This document shows, piece by piece, positions 31,190 through 41,444 of a DNA stretch of 64,000 nucleotides. The DNA is taken from contig CM030933.1 in NCBI GenBank assembly GCA_018136815.1, positions 2,603,944-2,667,943 of the forward strand, in the 5' to 3' direction. The stretch is from Isochrysis galbana (lineage: Eukaryota > Haptophyta > Isochrysidales > Isochrysidaceae). The notes below the pieces were generated by a model. The model was not told where the DNA came from and ran no database searches. It was given only the letters and a program-made list of their open reading frames with translations. The first letter of the stretch is position 1. Every line of letters begins with the position of its first letter. A program made the translations under genes and the position numbers.

Positions 31190-31681
31190 ATGCTTCGTCC
31201 GGTGCGCACGCTGCTCGTTTCACCCAGACTGCTCACCCGAAAGACACCCGGTGCGCCTCAGGACGCCGCGCCAGCTCCAGCCTCACGTCTGCCACCTCCT
31301 GCTCCCGCCAAGCCGTGGCTAAACACGGAGACGCAGAGCACACGTCGCATGGTGATTCACAGGAGTGATCTTGAGACAATGCTGCTGGGAGTGCTGCCCG
31401 CTCTTGCTGAGGGCGATGCTGCCACGCAGCTGCGGGCGCATCGCCACCAGATGCTGCTAAACGCGCCGTCCCAGGCCGTCCCAGGCCAGCGGGGCGCCAT
31501 CTCGGCACCACCCATCGCCCTGTCACTACAGGATAGCACAGGGGTCTCTGCAAGCGCTGCGCCGCTCGTGCACCTGGATAGAGTGAAAGCACGCCGACTG
31601 CTGCTCGCTCTCCTCGCGTTGAAATCCGCGCCTTCGCAGGCGCCGATCCACGCCAAGGAGGGGGAGGATGAGGCCGCCTGA
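31190..31681 (+). CDS. Hypothetical protein, possible organelle presequence
   Basis: 163 residues from ATG 31190, only 32 bases after the uS4m stop. The start MLRPVRTLLVSPRLLTRKT is basic and hydroxylated without acids, like a mitochondrial presequence. The rest is Ala/Pro/Leu-rich, with a helical stretch (DLETMLLGVLPALAEGDAAT) and KARRLLLALLALKS near the end. No family recognised. The short gap suggests it may be a downstream exon or a second frame on the uS4m transcript rather than an independent gene. Confidence 0.4.
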   Translation: MLRPVRTLLVSPRLLTRKTPGAPQDAAPAPASRLPPPAPAKPWLNTETQSTRRMVIHRSDLETMLLGVLPALAEGDAATQLRAHRHQMLLNAPSQAVPGQRGAISAPPIALSLQDSTGVSASAAPLVHLDRVKARRLLLALLALKSAPSQAPIHAKEGEDEAA

Positions 31682-32430
31682 TCGATTGAGATGTTGGACA
31701 CTAATCATGGAGTATTGGTAGCTCGCTTGCTCCACATGGGTGTTGCTGCCGCTAATCTATACTAAGTTGTCTCGCATTGACTTGTTGTTCATGCCTTGAT
31801 GGTTTGTTATCGATACCTCAATGATTCAGCTGAAAGTGGATGTCTTGAGAAGCTGCTCGGAATGATTGGCTAGTGAAGGGATCACTTGGCGGCAGGTGGC
31901 AGCACCCAAGTTCTACAGACTATCGCTTCACCAACACCGAATACAAGTCCGCGATTTAGAAAAATTTCGGGGTTCGGGGGGGTCGGTTTATGACGTATAC
32001 AGTGCCGGTTCCTGGTCCGCGCTCTTAGGGTCGCATTTTGACCCCCCGTTTTCGAGGATCGGGGGTCGGGGTCGAATTTTTTAAATCGCGGGCTTGTAAT
32101 ATGACCGCGTCAACAGGAGGAGAGGGGAGTTATGAATACCACCGCTCCAACACTCAACACTGAGCAAACACTGAATTTGAAAAAAAATTCCAGTTCTGGT
32201 TGTCAGATTTTAATGAAGCTCGCCGATTAGAGAGAATGAATGAGAGGAAGAGGGGGGGGGGGGGGGGCGAGCACACACGAAAACATATATACACGGACAG
32301 AGAAAGATAGAGGGAAAGAGGGAGAGAGAGAGGGAGGGAGAGAGAGAGAGAGAGAGAAGAGAGGGAAAACGGAATCAGAAGAAGAAGAAAAGGCGGACGG
32401 GAGAAGAAGAGAAGAAGAAGAAAAGAAGGG
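31682..32430. other. Spacer with GA-rich tract before the next start
   Basis: No gene. A G run is at about 32251-32266 and GA-rich sequence at 32295-32430 runs straight into the ATG at 32431. Confidence 0.5.
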
Positions 32431-33351
32431 ATGAGCGGCGCGCCGATGGCGGGTGTGTGTCTGCTCGCCTCTGCTCTGCTCTGGCCTCCTCGCGTGGCGG
32501 CGGGGCCGGAGCTAGCGCGGCGGGTCATAGTCAACCGCGCGCTGCAGGCTCTCACCGTTACTGCTGCCTCCGGTGTCGGAGCACTCGTCCATGAGCAGCT
32601 AGGCCGACTGAGTGCGGCACCCTATGCAGAGCCGCTGAGCGCTGATGACGAGCTCTTCTCTCTTCGCTCTCAGAACGATCTGGCGCCGGCGCGTAGGCAG
32701 CTGGAAGAGGAGTGGCAGCAGCTTCGCACGCAGAGACCCACAGAGCACCAGACGAGGCGCGCGTTCGACGATGTGCTCGCGTTGCAGAGCGCGCTTGACC
32801 GCAGCTTGGCGCTTGCAGAGGCGCGGCAGTGGAGCGAGCTCGATGCGGCCCTACCTCCCTGCCTGATTGCGCAGTTCGAGCGTGCGGCGACCGTGCTTGC
32901 AAGCTCGGAGTCGCTGAGCGAGCAAGATCGCCTGGTCATCGGCTGGCAGTGGGGTGCGTGCGGCTGGAGGCGATGCGGCGCTCAAGCCGACGTCTCGCAG
33001 TCGCTCGCAAAGCTGCGTGCCAATCTCGGTATGATCGTGCCGATCGAGGCCCTCTTCTATTTGGACGTGGCCAAGCGCGCTACGGACGATATTCTCGGCG
33101 TTGGCGTGGCAGCGCGAATGGTTCCGCCAGACGTCTTGAGAGATCGAAAGTATCTCTCACGCGAGTCGCTAGAACTCATCCTTCCCGTGGAAGACCTTTC
33201 GAGTGGCGATGCGAACATACCAGTGATCAGAGGCGGCAATACAGAGGCAGAGGACGCTCTAGATGAATATGAATCCAGCGTGCTGGAAGACATAAGCCGG
33301 ATGTTACAACGATCAAGCGATGCGGAGGATGACGAGGACGACGACACATGA
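32431..33351 (+). CDS. Conserved-looking hypothetical protein with N-terminal targeting signal
   Basis: 306 residues, one exon. The N-terminus MSGAPMAGVCLLASALLWPP plus RVAAG is a cleavable signal peptide by eye. A stretch RRVIVNRALQALTVTAASGV follows, basic then hydrophobic, as in a plastid transit or thylakoid signal of a secondary-plastid alga. The body is helical, with DRLVIGWQWGACGWRRCGAQ and EALFYLDVAKRATDDILGVG; the Trp/Cys-rich pattern looks like a structured, conserved core and reminds me of an uncharacterised plant plastid protein group, but I cannot name it. The C-terminus is acidic (SSDAEDDEDDDT). A plastid role is only inferred from targeting. GA-rich sequence abuts the ATG. Confidence 0.65.
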   Translation: MSGAPMAGVCLLASALLWPPRVAAGPELARRVIVNRALQALTVTAASGVGALVHEQLGRLSAAPYAEPLSADDELFSLRSQNDLAPARRQLEEEWQQLRTQRPTEHQTRRAFDDVLALQSALDRSLALAEARQWSELDAALPPCLIAQFERAATVLASSESLSEQDRLVIGWQWGACGWRRCGAQADVSQSLAKLRANLGMIVPIEALFYLDVAKRATDDILGVGVAARMVPPDVLRDRKYLSRESLELILPVEDLSSGDANIPVIRGGNTEAEDALDEYESSVLEDISRMLQRSSDAEDDEDDDT

Positions 33352-36017
33352 TGGGGTGGCTTAGCTGTCATGCATTTCTTTTGACGATACGCAATGAGGT
33401 CGCTCGGCTGTTGTACATTTCTTTCTTGGCCGCCATAAACTAGTTTGCTTCAAGCAGATCTATATCTTTTTGTGTGCAATAGTTGAGACGACATTGATCC
33501 CTACATCCGATGAAAGCGAAGACATTCGTTCGATGTGGATGGACAACCGCTACATTCGCCATCACCCCCCAAAACTTAACAAACTAACCGCTACTAGCAC
33601 CGCGTGGGGCAGAGTGCTTGTGATAGACCTATCTATTCTCCCTAACCTACCACATCCCCTCCCCCAGCTCCCTTCATGTTAAATCCCGGGGGAGGGGAGG
33701 CCGCGAGCGCTGCTTCAACCAGGGGCTAGGGGAGAGGGTGCAACCTCAGGTTTGGTTGTTTTTTTCGCAAGTGCCCCCCATGTGGACGGTATAAGTTCTA
33801 CTTAAAGGACCCCCTTTTTTACAGTACAAACGTGCAGCAAGGCGATTTGACCGTAGAAAAGGGGACATCGCAGCCGGTCCTGCCCTTTCACCGCGCCCTC
33901 GCTCCCTTCAGCCACCCCAAAGCAGGTGGTTGCACCCCACCCCGCCGTACGAAGGCGCGCAGGCGTCCCATAGGCGGGAGGAGATGCGTCCACATGGGCG
34001 GGCGGAGAGGCGCGCCAACGTCTCCTGACCGGGAGGGACAGTGGCTGGGCTGAGCGAGGGCAGCGCCGGGCGAGCGGAAGCAGCACCTAGAGCAATGCTT
34101 CCCCCCCCTCATACCCTCACGTGGCACTGTTCCGTTTGGCTGACGGAGTGGATGGGTAGGAGGGAGGGAGAGAAAGACCGCCCAAGCTCGCGAGAAGGCT
34201 CGCCGCGCGGGCGGTCGTGGGGGTAGCAAGGGTCACGAGGTATCACTTTGCAGCGCTCACCGTCCGCGTACTCCTTGCAGATGAATGATGATTCTTCTAC
34301 CGCCGGGGTACTAGTTAAGGGAGCCGCCGCTCCGGGTGAAGCCACCTACGCGGTCGTAAGCATGAAGCGCTTGCTCGACTCGGAAGCCACCGAGGACTGT
34401 CCAAAACACCAGAAGCAGGCCCCCCCCTCCTCTTGAGTGCACAAAGCGCGCTGCCGACTACATCGGCGCTCTGCTTGTCAAGGCAATCGCACCCGGCGCG
34501 ACCAGTGTTCCGTCCGGGGTTGTCCTCTGGCGAGCCGCCCTCGCTAGAGACGATCGAGAAGGAGGAGGAAGAGCTAAAGTCCGCCTTCGATAGCGTGTTG
34601 AACGATATGATTGACCAGTTAAATGTGAACGAGTTTGACCGTGAGGCGCTCAACGGCGGTTGCCCGACCCAATCCAGAATTTCATTCACCCGACTCCCGG
34701 TGGGGAGGAGGGCCAAAGCGCCGCGCTAACCGCCGGTGCCGCTCGCGACGGAGTGGCTCAGAACCCTCCCGCAACGCTCGACTCGACACACTCGCACGAA
34801 ATATGATACCACAGTCAACAGTCCTACTCATCTCATTTTGCTTATTGATACATAGATAGATCATGGGCCACATACACATCGTCATACACCTCGGCACACC
34901 ATAGTAACAAATCATAAATAAATATCTACGCCCGACGCCGACGCTGCAACTTTCCTCCGCTGGTTGCAATTGAATCGCAATAACACTGACGCCTCCACTT
35001 GATCCGCCAAAGAAAGAGGGCGCACGATTTATTTGCACCAAACATACACTGTAACAATGAAAATACCCGTTCACGGTCGTTCCTGCGCAGGCGCGCCGTG
35101 GCGCGCCTCGAGCGGCTCGATACTGCGCAAGGACAAGGAGATGACAGGCGGGTGAGTGACGATGACGCCCACGCGCGTGAGCAAGGGCAAGAAAGGGCGG
35201 GCAAGGGCAGCAAGCTGGGCTATGTGTGTGACTCACTCGCCGCGTCGCACGCGCGAGCGCATGATGACTAATCTGATGATGCAGCTATGCAGCTGCCCCA
35301 AACGGCGAGCCGCGAGCCACGAGCGGCATAAGGGTGATTGTGCAATGGTAGGGCGACGCGGGTAGGGGCAAGCAGTGCAAGCCCACCTTGTGGCATTTCG
35401 GCGGCAGAGCGCCCTCGTCACCCCCTCTCCACCTCGCTGCTCGCTGCTTGCTCTCCGAAGATGGACAATAGGTTTTTTTTAGGCGCCACCGCCTCAACAC
35501 ACGCCCCAATATCCCAGGCATATCCAAAAGATATCTATTTCCGGCAAAGTTGCCCAAATATCCAAATAGATATCCCGGATATCCTGGCCTGGGCCTAACA
35601 AGTGGGCATGCGACATGCGACTATACTAGGAGTCCCACTAGCCGCACCGAAGACAATGACAACATTACTGATCAAAAGGCGCCTGCCCGGTACGCGCACT
35701 CAAAGCCGGACCCAAGGTAGTGCAGCTGGGCCGTACCCCGCGACCAAAGAGCAAAAGGAACGAGGGGGAGAAGGCGGAAGGCGGAAGGCGGAAAGGTGGG
35801 GAAAAGGGGAGGAAGCGGCGGTGTCTATGAGAGGTAGAGAATGCCGGCAAAGCAGTAGCAGTAGGTGTATAGCCCTGAATCTTCAGATTTTTCTTCAAGC
35901 ACCAAAAATTTCAACTCAAGACCAGAGGGAGGGCATGTGTTGAGGCTTGAGGCGGCGTCGCTGCCCATGCCTAGCGCAAGGCTATAGCGCCCCCACTCAG
36001 ACATCTCCTTCCCCACA
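33352..36017. other. Gene-poor stretch
   Basis: Several short frames (33832-34229, 34248-34729, 34999-35271) with no family. It includes a dispersed-repeat fragment at 34664-34800, a GGCCTGGGCCTA word at 35588-35599 resembling the hAT terminal repeat, GATATCC/ATATCC repeats at 35510-35585, and a CTGAAGATTC-type repeat end at 35868-35895 (minus). Confidence 0.4.
34664..34800 (-). repeat. Dispersed repeat R2, B-type fragment
   Basis: On the minus strand it reads TGTCGAGTCGAGCG, GAGCCACTCCGTCGCGAGCG, GCACCGGCGGTTAGCGCGGC and GCTTTGGCCCTCCTCCCCAC through to GGGTCGGGCAACCG. The same text, about 90% similar by eye, stands at 48870-49005. Confidence 0.8.
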
Positions 36018-39000
36018 TAGGCCCAGGCCAATACTTGTAGTAAAACTCGCCCAAACTTGCGGGCCAAACTTGCGGGATTCTTGCAACAGCCCGCCCAAAC
36101 TTGTAGCCATTCTTGTAGCAATTCTTGCCCAAACTTGTAGCCATTCTTGTAGTTGTAGCAATTAGGGGTAAGGCAGAGTTTCGGAAATAACGAAATAACT
36201 CGTAAATTTGGACACATAACACATAACACATAACACACACTCACATGGCCTCCTGCTCCCTTTTGTTGTTGTTGTAACGTAACAGTAATGACGCCTGTAT
36301 CTGATCAGCGAGTGACGATGAACGATTCGGACCAAACATAATGGCCAATAAAGAAAAGACGCGCTCACACGAAGCCGAGTTTGGAGTCATGCAAAAGGCG
36401 ATCCTTGCCGCCTCTGCCCACGCGGGGAACTTGGTGTGGTTCCTTGCCCACCAACACAACACCTCCTTCGTAAATGTCAGCACCTCGGAGTGATCAATGC
36501 GAGTCGCGCGGCATGTGCTCAAGTACGTGGGAAGCTCATCAAGGAGCCTCTGCGTGATTGAAGGCAAATGACTGAATGAAGGAATGTCTGCGAGCTGATG
36601 AACCCAAAGTGCGTCAACCTTGCCATGGGCAAAGGCTGGATTGAAGGCGCGCAGCAACCCCGTTTGCCGGTGTTGCTCTTGGCAATGGTACGGCGAGGCG
36701 CAACTATCAGTAAGACGATCTCGCAAGTAACTAAAGGCTCCCCTAACTTTGGCGACAAGGGCCGCCCATTCAGGCAGGGTGGAGACGTCCACGGCCCGAC
36801 GGATCTCCTCTTCATCAGTCACAACCAGTGTATCACCACCAGCATATCGAATCGTCCAACCTCCGCGGTTCCTAGCGTCGGGAACTGATGCGATCACACC
36901 TTTGAACCAGGTGTGGTATGGACTCTCGTAGTACTCCTTGGTCTTAGTCCCGACGCCCAGCTTCGCGCTCGCACGCAACAAGCTCGCAACATTGGGCAGG
37001 TGAGAGGGCTCCTCACCCATGGTCTTCCCACGCTCGAGGATACTCTCGAGATCGTCATACACTAGTAAAATCTCGAGACCGTCGCCTTCAAGCCTGTAAG
37101 TTGTGGTGCAGAGAATCTCTAAGTCCATGGCAAGGGCTAGCTCCAATTGAAGCTGCCTCTTTTGCGTGAGCATCACTCGCGCCATCGCCTTCGTGGTGGC
37201 ATCACCTATGCCACACTCCTCCAACTTCTTGATGAATCTCTCCAAGTCGCCGAAATTCTCTGCAAGCTGTTTCATGACCTCCCAGCGTGACCACCACCGA
37301 ATTTTCGAATATCCCTTCATGCTCACTTTCATCATTTCGAGCCAAAGATTCCGGGCGCCGTGCGTGTGAGAGATGAGAGTGAGCCAAGGAGTAAGAAAGT
37401 CTTCAAGGACTTCGAGCCGCATGTGCTCGCCTGTATGTTGCAAGGTGTGCGAGGTGCACATAATATCTATCGCGTTCGGGCACAAGTCCATGAGCTTTTG
37501 GCACGCCACACCGTTGGTGGAACAGCTATCACGCACAAGACAAACAATGCGGCTTGGATCGAGGTTAATGGATCGGAAGGTGCTCGCAATGTGACGAAAA
37601 AGTCCCACGCCATCCATATGCTTCTCGACGGTACTCAAGCAGAGCAGGCGGTTGCCAATCGCACTGAAGCCAGCGTCTACAAAACGACCGCAAATGGCCA
37701 TCGCCTCGCCCATGCGCGTCGTGCCGTCGAAACTGATCGTCAGGAACTGCCCAGCCGTCTCCTTCTGAATGAGCTGCTTCTCCTTGTTCTCAATTTTAGG
37801 AATGAACGCCTTCAGATGTGAAGAATCTGTTAGCGACCGGCCACCCTTCTCGAACAACTTCCTAAGCCGCCCACGGATCCTCTCAATCGGAATGCCACTC
37901 TCAAGGCACACCTCCACTACCTCCCAACGAAAGGCGACGGTCTCTCCCTCGATGGTGCTGCCCGCCTCGTCGGGATTGTCCTTGTAGTAATCGTCCATGA
38001 AAGCCTTGCGCTCGTCCTTGGCTTCCTCCGCCTTGCGGTACGCGATCTTGTTAGCCTTGTGCTTGTTGGAGTTCACGTGACCCTTGACGATGGTGAAGAG
38101 CAACGAGACTTCTTCTTTACATGCCCGGCAGAAGAGCTTCGAGGCGGCGACCGTGAATGTGTCCTCGGGGAAGCCCTTGATGCGGTCCATCGGGGATACC
38201 TTTGTTGGCTCGGGCGTCTTACGTGAACTGCCTCGACGCGCACCACGCACCCCTACCGGGGGTAAATGCTTCTGCTTCCTGTCCCGCTCGTGTGCTGCTA
38301 GCTCTGGGGCCTCATCGAAAGCCTCGCCGATAGATGCTTGCGATGGATCGCTGCCGCCCCTAGATGGCCCGGACTGAGAGCGACGGGCAGAGGCGCTCGA
38401 CGAGGCACCCGCAGTTGACGTACAAGTTCTCGGTCGCAAATCAGCTCGTCGCACCCAACGTCTGACGGTCTTGTTGATGGTGATGGAAAAGAACTCCACC
38501 TGCACGTGCTCGCTGCTCGCGTACATCGTGCCGATGCCCGTGTGCATCACCTCGCACTCGCCCAGGTCCTTGTGCAGCAGCTTCGTGCCCACGCTCACCT
38601 CGACCTCGTTCGTCAGGTCGATGTCGGGGATGTTGTCCATGTCGCTCACGTCGCTGTCGTCGTTGTCGCTGTCGCCGAAGGCTGCGAGGCCCGGGGTCAT
38701 GGTCTTGCCGGCCCTTCGCCGCACGGGCTCGTCGTCTTCGCTCTCCTCCTCCTCCTCGTTCTCCACCACCTCGCTTGTGCTGCGTTGCTCGGGCTCGGGA
38801 TCAACGCCATCCCGAGGGAGGATGCTGTCACCCTCCGCCTCCGCGAGCGACGCAGCTCGTCGCGTACAGTGACGCTTGCCTACGCAGGAGGTGAGGGAGG
38901 ATTGAGATGCGCGTCCACGGGCTCACACGTGCAAGCAGGCTAGCACGCAGTGGGCAGAGGGGAGAGGGAGAGGGGGCTGGCATGGCTTACCTAGCCCCGA

Positions 39001-39345
39001 CATCGCGCGCCGCGCCGCGCGCCGCAGCCTGTCTCCTCGGAGCTGAAGAGGGCAAGAGAGAGGGCCAATTTACTGTCATGAAAGGCCCTGTTTATGTTAA
39101 AGAGTCGCATCCGCGCGACAACTTGTTCACCGAGTCAACTTGTTGACCGCGACAACTTGTTCACCGCGAGGGAACATGTTGCTGTCTACTAATAAAGAGG
39201 AGATTATTATACTGGATACTGGTAGAGAGCCCGGCGCCACGGCCCCAATCTTGCAGCCACTTGTAGAGAGGGCCCAAACTTCTGGCAAGTTGGGCGAGCC
39301 ACCCAAACTTGCAGAACAAGTTGTACAAGTATTGGCCTGGGCCTA
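36018..39345 (-). mobile_element. Complete hAT transposon (3.33 kb) with TIRs and 8-bp target duplication
   Basis: The left terminus begins TAGGCCCAGGCCAATACT and the right terminus, read inverted, begins with the same bases; identity runs 22 bases. Immediately outside both ends stands the same octamer TCCCCACA (36010-36017 and 39346-39353), the 8-bp duplication diagnostic of hAT insertion. Subterminal CCAAACTTG words recur near both ends (36040-36140; 39240-39320), as in other hAT elements where transposase binds. Inside lies one long transposase frame on the minus strand. Structure, intact frame and perfect duplication suggest a recent insertion. Confidence 0.95.
36241..38700 (-). CDS. hAT transposase with BED zinc finger and two SH3/Tudor-like modules
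   Basis: The frame is open from about 38930 to the stop at 36241; the first ATG is 38700 (MTPGLAAFGDSD), giving 819 residues. A GTG at 38769 would give 842. Order: acidic N-terminus; a small SH3-like stretch (VGTKLLHKDLGECEV ... RRWVRRADLRPR, near 38420-38600); BED finger with CRAC and HVNSNKH (near 38050-38140); RNase-H-like core with the first Asp in FLTISFDGTTRMGEA (near 37700) and the second in CLVRDSCSTNG (near 37530); a second Tudor/agenet-like insert (YHTWFKGVIASVP ... WTIRYAGGDTLVV, near 36810-36935). The end has the dimerisation block with catalytic Glu (NSASCERVFSLLAIMFGP, near 36330). All core residues look present, so activity is plausible. The two chromatin-reader-like modules are unusual for the family. 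Confidence 0.92.
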   Translation of the reverse strand: MTPGLAAFGDSDNDDSDVSDMDNIPDIDLTNEVEVSVGTKLLHKDLGECEVMHTGIGTMYASSEHVQVEFFSITINKTVRRWVRRADLRPRTCTSTAGASSSASARRSQSGPSRGGSDPSQASIGEAFDEAPELAAHERDRKQKHLPPVGVRGARRGSSRKTPEPTKVSPMDRIKGFPEDTFTVAASKLFCRACKEEVSLLFTIVKGHVNSNKHKANKIAYRKAEEAKDERKAFMDDYYKDNPDEAGSTIEGETVAFRWEVVEVCLESGIPIERIRGRLRKLFEKGGRSLTDSSHLKAFIPKIENKEKQLIQKETAGQFLTISFDGTTRMGEAMAICGRFVDAGFSAIGNRLLCLSTVEKHMDGVGLFRHIASTFRSINLDPSRIVCLVRDSCSTNGVACQKLMDLCPNAIDIMCTSHTLQHTGEHMRLEVLEDFLTPWLTLISHTHGARNLWLEMMKVSMKGYSKIRWWSRWEVMKQLAENFGDLERFIKKLEECGIGDATTKAMARVMLTQKRQLQLELALAMDLEILCTTTYRLEGDGLEILLVYDDLESILERGKTMGEEPSHLPNVASLLRASAKLGVGTKTKEYYESPYHTWFKGVIASVPDARNRGGWTIRYAGGDTLVVTDEEEIRRAVDVSTLPEWAALVAKVRGAFSYLRDRLTDSCASPYHCQEQHRQTGLLRAFNPAFAHGKVDALWVHQLADIPSFSHLPSITQRLLDELPTYLSTCRATRIDHSEVLTFTKEVLCWWARNHTKFPAWAEAARIAFCMTPNSASCERVFSLLAIMFGPNRSSSLADQIQASLLLRYNNNKREQEAM

Positions 39346-39986
39346 TCCCCACAGCTCCTCTTTGATGAGTTGCGAGTTGCTCCTCACCCTCCATTAGGCC
39401 CTTTGCCTGCGAGACCAAAATAAGATCGCGGCATGGGGGGCTGTCTGAGTGTAGAGGGAATGGCGCTTCGGCTAGCGCAGGTAGAAAGCTAGTAAGCTAG
39501 TGAAGAGCTGGGTGGCATAAGGGGGGAAGGGTGCTTGCGCTTGCCGCGGCAGGGAGTCGTGTCTTGAGTAAGCGCTAGTCCCGTCCCTTTGCCGCGCCGC
39601 GACCCATAAAATTTTGTTTAGAATAAAAAAATATCCTATGAGTCATTCTAGGCAGCGCAGGCTACTCGAGTAGGGCGTCCTGACTTGTGCGTATGGTAAA
39701 ATCGCAAACTATAGCTGGTTATGTCAGGTCTGTTTCCCAAGTCGATGCTCGAAGGCCTATCGCAGGAATTCGCCACACGAATGATCAGAAGTCATCACTA
39801 TGCGTACAGATAGGAATGCAAGAAGTGGATGTACGGGAAACCCATGTCTTCTACGACTCTCTCACAGTCTTCTACCCGCAACACAGCGTCCTGAAAAAAG
39901 ATGGGCGAAGACGAGGACGCCTACGCGCAAGCGACACCCGATGGTGTGGTGGCTGAGATGAGTTGCAGCTTCATCTCAACAGCGGC
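39346..39986. other. Spacer between the hAT element and the secreted-protein gene
   Basis: No gene recognised. A short frame at 39687-39956 has no resemblance. Confidence 0.4.
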
Positions 39987-40990
39987 TCAGGGCCTAAGAT
40001 GCTTCCAGGGTCGAATTACCTTCATCCGAAACGCGTCCTCCATCGGAGGACCTTTCACAAAATCGAAGACGTCATACGTCAAAGAAGGCACTATTCTCCG
40101 GTCGGTTGACGTCTCCTCAATCATCTCAACTGCGAGACGTACCGGGAAGCCAACTTCCGTGGCCACGAAGAGATCGACGTTCTCTTCACCTAAGTGGTCG
40201 CAGCGTTGTCGGCTATCACGAGTTGAAGTCTCCGGAAGATCATGTGTAGTGCTGGTCCACCCAACAAACTTCCACAAAGAAAACTTAGCGGCCTGGGCCC
40301 ACAGAACGCACCGTACTCTTCTCTCCATCTATTGCACATGACACCACGGACGCTCTCCTGTCCGATAAATTGCAAGCTGTCCGGAAACCGCGGCATCGGC
40401 ATAGCTTCCCGCAACTTCGATAGCTGGCACTTTTTCGAGTCGAGCAGCTCCGTGACCATCCATTCCCACCCGAGATCATAGCGACGCACGAAGGACTTAG
40501 GTGGCATGTGAGGTACCCTATCGTAGTCGAAACGTGCACGTCGGCCCTGCAAATGCCGAGACAATAGGAACGTGCGTGGGTGCATTCCCATATGCGTGTG
40601 CCGTTTCATGCTGTTCCCCTCCCCACAGCTCCCATATGCTCGGGATGCTCATGCAGAGGCGAGATACCTGCCCCGCATTGGGCACGGAGGGAGCGGTGGG
40701 GAATGGGTAGGGTGTAGTGGGGTGCGGTGGGAGTTAGACGGTGCAAGGAGGAGAGGGAGGGAGGGAGACAGAGAGAGGAAGTAAGAGAGAAGATTTGTCG
40801 CGAAGCGCACCGCAAAGTCAAAATAGACAGTCAGGTAGCGTTTGTACGGAGGGTACTCGGCGGTGGCATTGAGCTGGTGAGCAGTGATCTCAATCCGCGC
40901 CGAGAACTGCTGCGGCGCCGCCGGCGCTACTTTCCTCGCTGCCGCGAGCCACGCCGCAATGCCGAGTGCGGCCACCGATACCTTGCGCAT
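39987..40990 (-). CDS. Small secreted protein, three exons, faint ependymin-related resemblance
   Basis: Exon 1 (ATG 40990 to 40811) has a signal peptide MRKVSVAALGIAAWLAAARK, then QFSARIEITAHQLN and YPPYKRYLTVYFDFA. Intron 1 is 40547-40810 (GTGCGC...TGCAG). Exon 2 (40546-40312) reads GRRARFDYDRVPHMPPKSFV, LGWEWMVTELLDSKKC, FIGQESVRGVMCNRWREEYG. Intron 2 is 40190-40311 (GTGCGT...TTAG). Exon 3 (40189-39987) reads ENVDLFVATEVGFPVRLAVE and SLTYDVFDFVKGPPMEDAF. All phases match; 205 residues. The order of a YD strand motif, G...GV.C..W, 'V..TGFPVRL'-like strands and a final DF..GPP is that of ependymin-related and similar lipid-binding secreted proteins, but the match is weak. At least two Cys are kept for disulphides. 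The upstream repeat unit at 41033 lies only 43 bases from the start. Confidence 0.72.
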
Positions 40991-41032
40991 GGCGCGAGAG
41001 GCGGGGATAGGGCGGACGGAGGGGGGGGGGGG

Positions 41033-41152
41033 AGATGAATATCGAGGGGAGGGGGCAGTGCCCCCCCCCGGTATCACTCGGACACCTGGCTCAGGCATGG
41101 CGGGATTCCAGGACGGGAAAGTTGTGTCCAATTCGCTCGTGGGGTTGGCTAC
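41033..41152 (+). repeat. Dispersed repeat R2, A-type distal fragment
   Basis: It runs from GATGAATATCGAGGGG through GGTATCACTCGGACACCTGG and CATGGCGGGATTCCAGGACG to GTTGTGTCCAATT and GTGGGGTTGGCTA. The inverted counterpart stands at 45609-45735 with only scattered differences. Confidence 0.85.
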
Positions 41153-41261
41153 GATGGAACACTCATTATTGAAAAAACTTATTGGCGTCGTCGTCGTCGT
41201 TGTCGGCGCCTCGGACAGCCTCGAAGAATAAAAATAGTTGTAACGATTCCCGCAGACCCGC

Positions 41262-41444
41262 CCTAGATGGGAAATACGGTGCTGGGGCCTGCAAATACAG
41301 CCAAATACATATGTATTTGGCCTCTGGCCAAATACATTTCAAATACATTGGAGGCCTACAACCCAAGACACGCTTCAAATACAGCCAAATACATATGTAT
41401 TTGGCCTCTGTCCAAATACGGTAAATACGTATTTCCCATCTAGG
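41262..41444. mobile_element. 183-bp hAT-type MITE with perfect 8-bp target duplication
   Basis: Both ends carry CCTAGATGGGAAATACG as a perfect 17-base inverted repeat. The octamer AGACCCGC flanks it on both sides (41254-41261, 41445-41452). The interior holds two copies of the palindrome CCAAATACATATGTATTTGG, each with GGCCTCTG-type continuation, so the whole element can fold on itself. There is no coding capacity. The 8-bp duplication points to mobilisation by a hAT transposase, but the termini differ from those of the 36018-39345 element. A diverged relative ends at 19100. Confidence 0.92.

Noticed and set aside
35588-35599. GGCCTGGGCCTA as the end of a second hAT element
   Set aside because: Only about 12-15 bases resemble the TIR of the 36018-39345 element; no partner terminus and no duplicated octamer were found.
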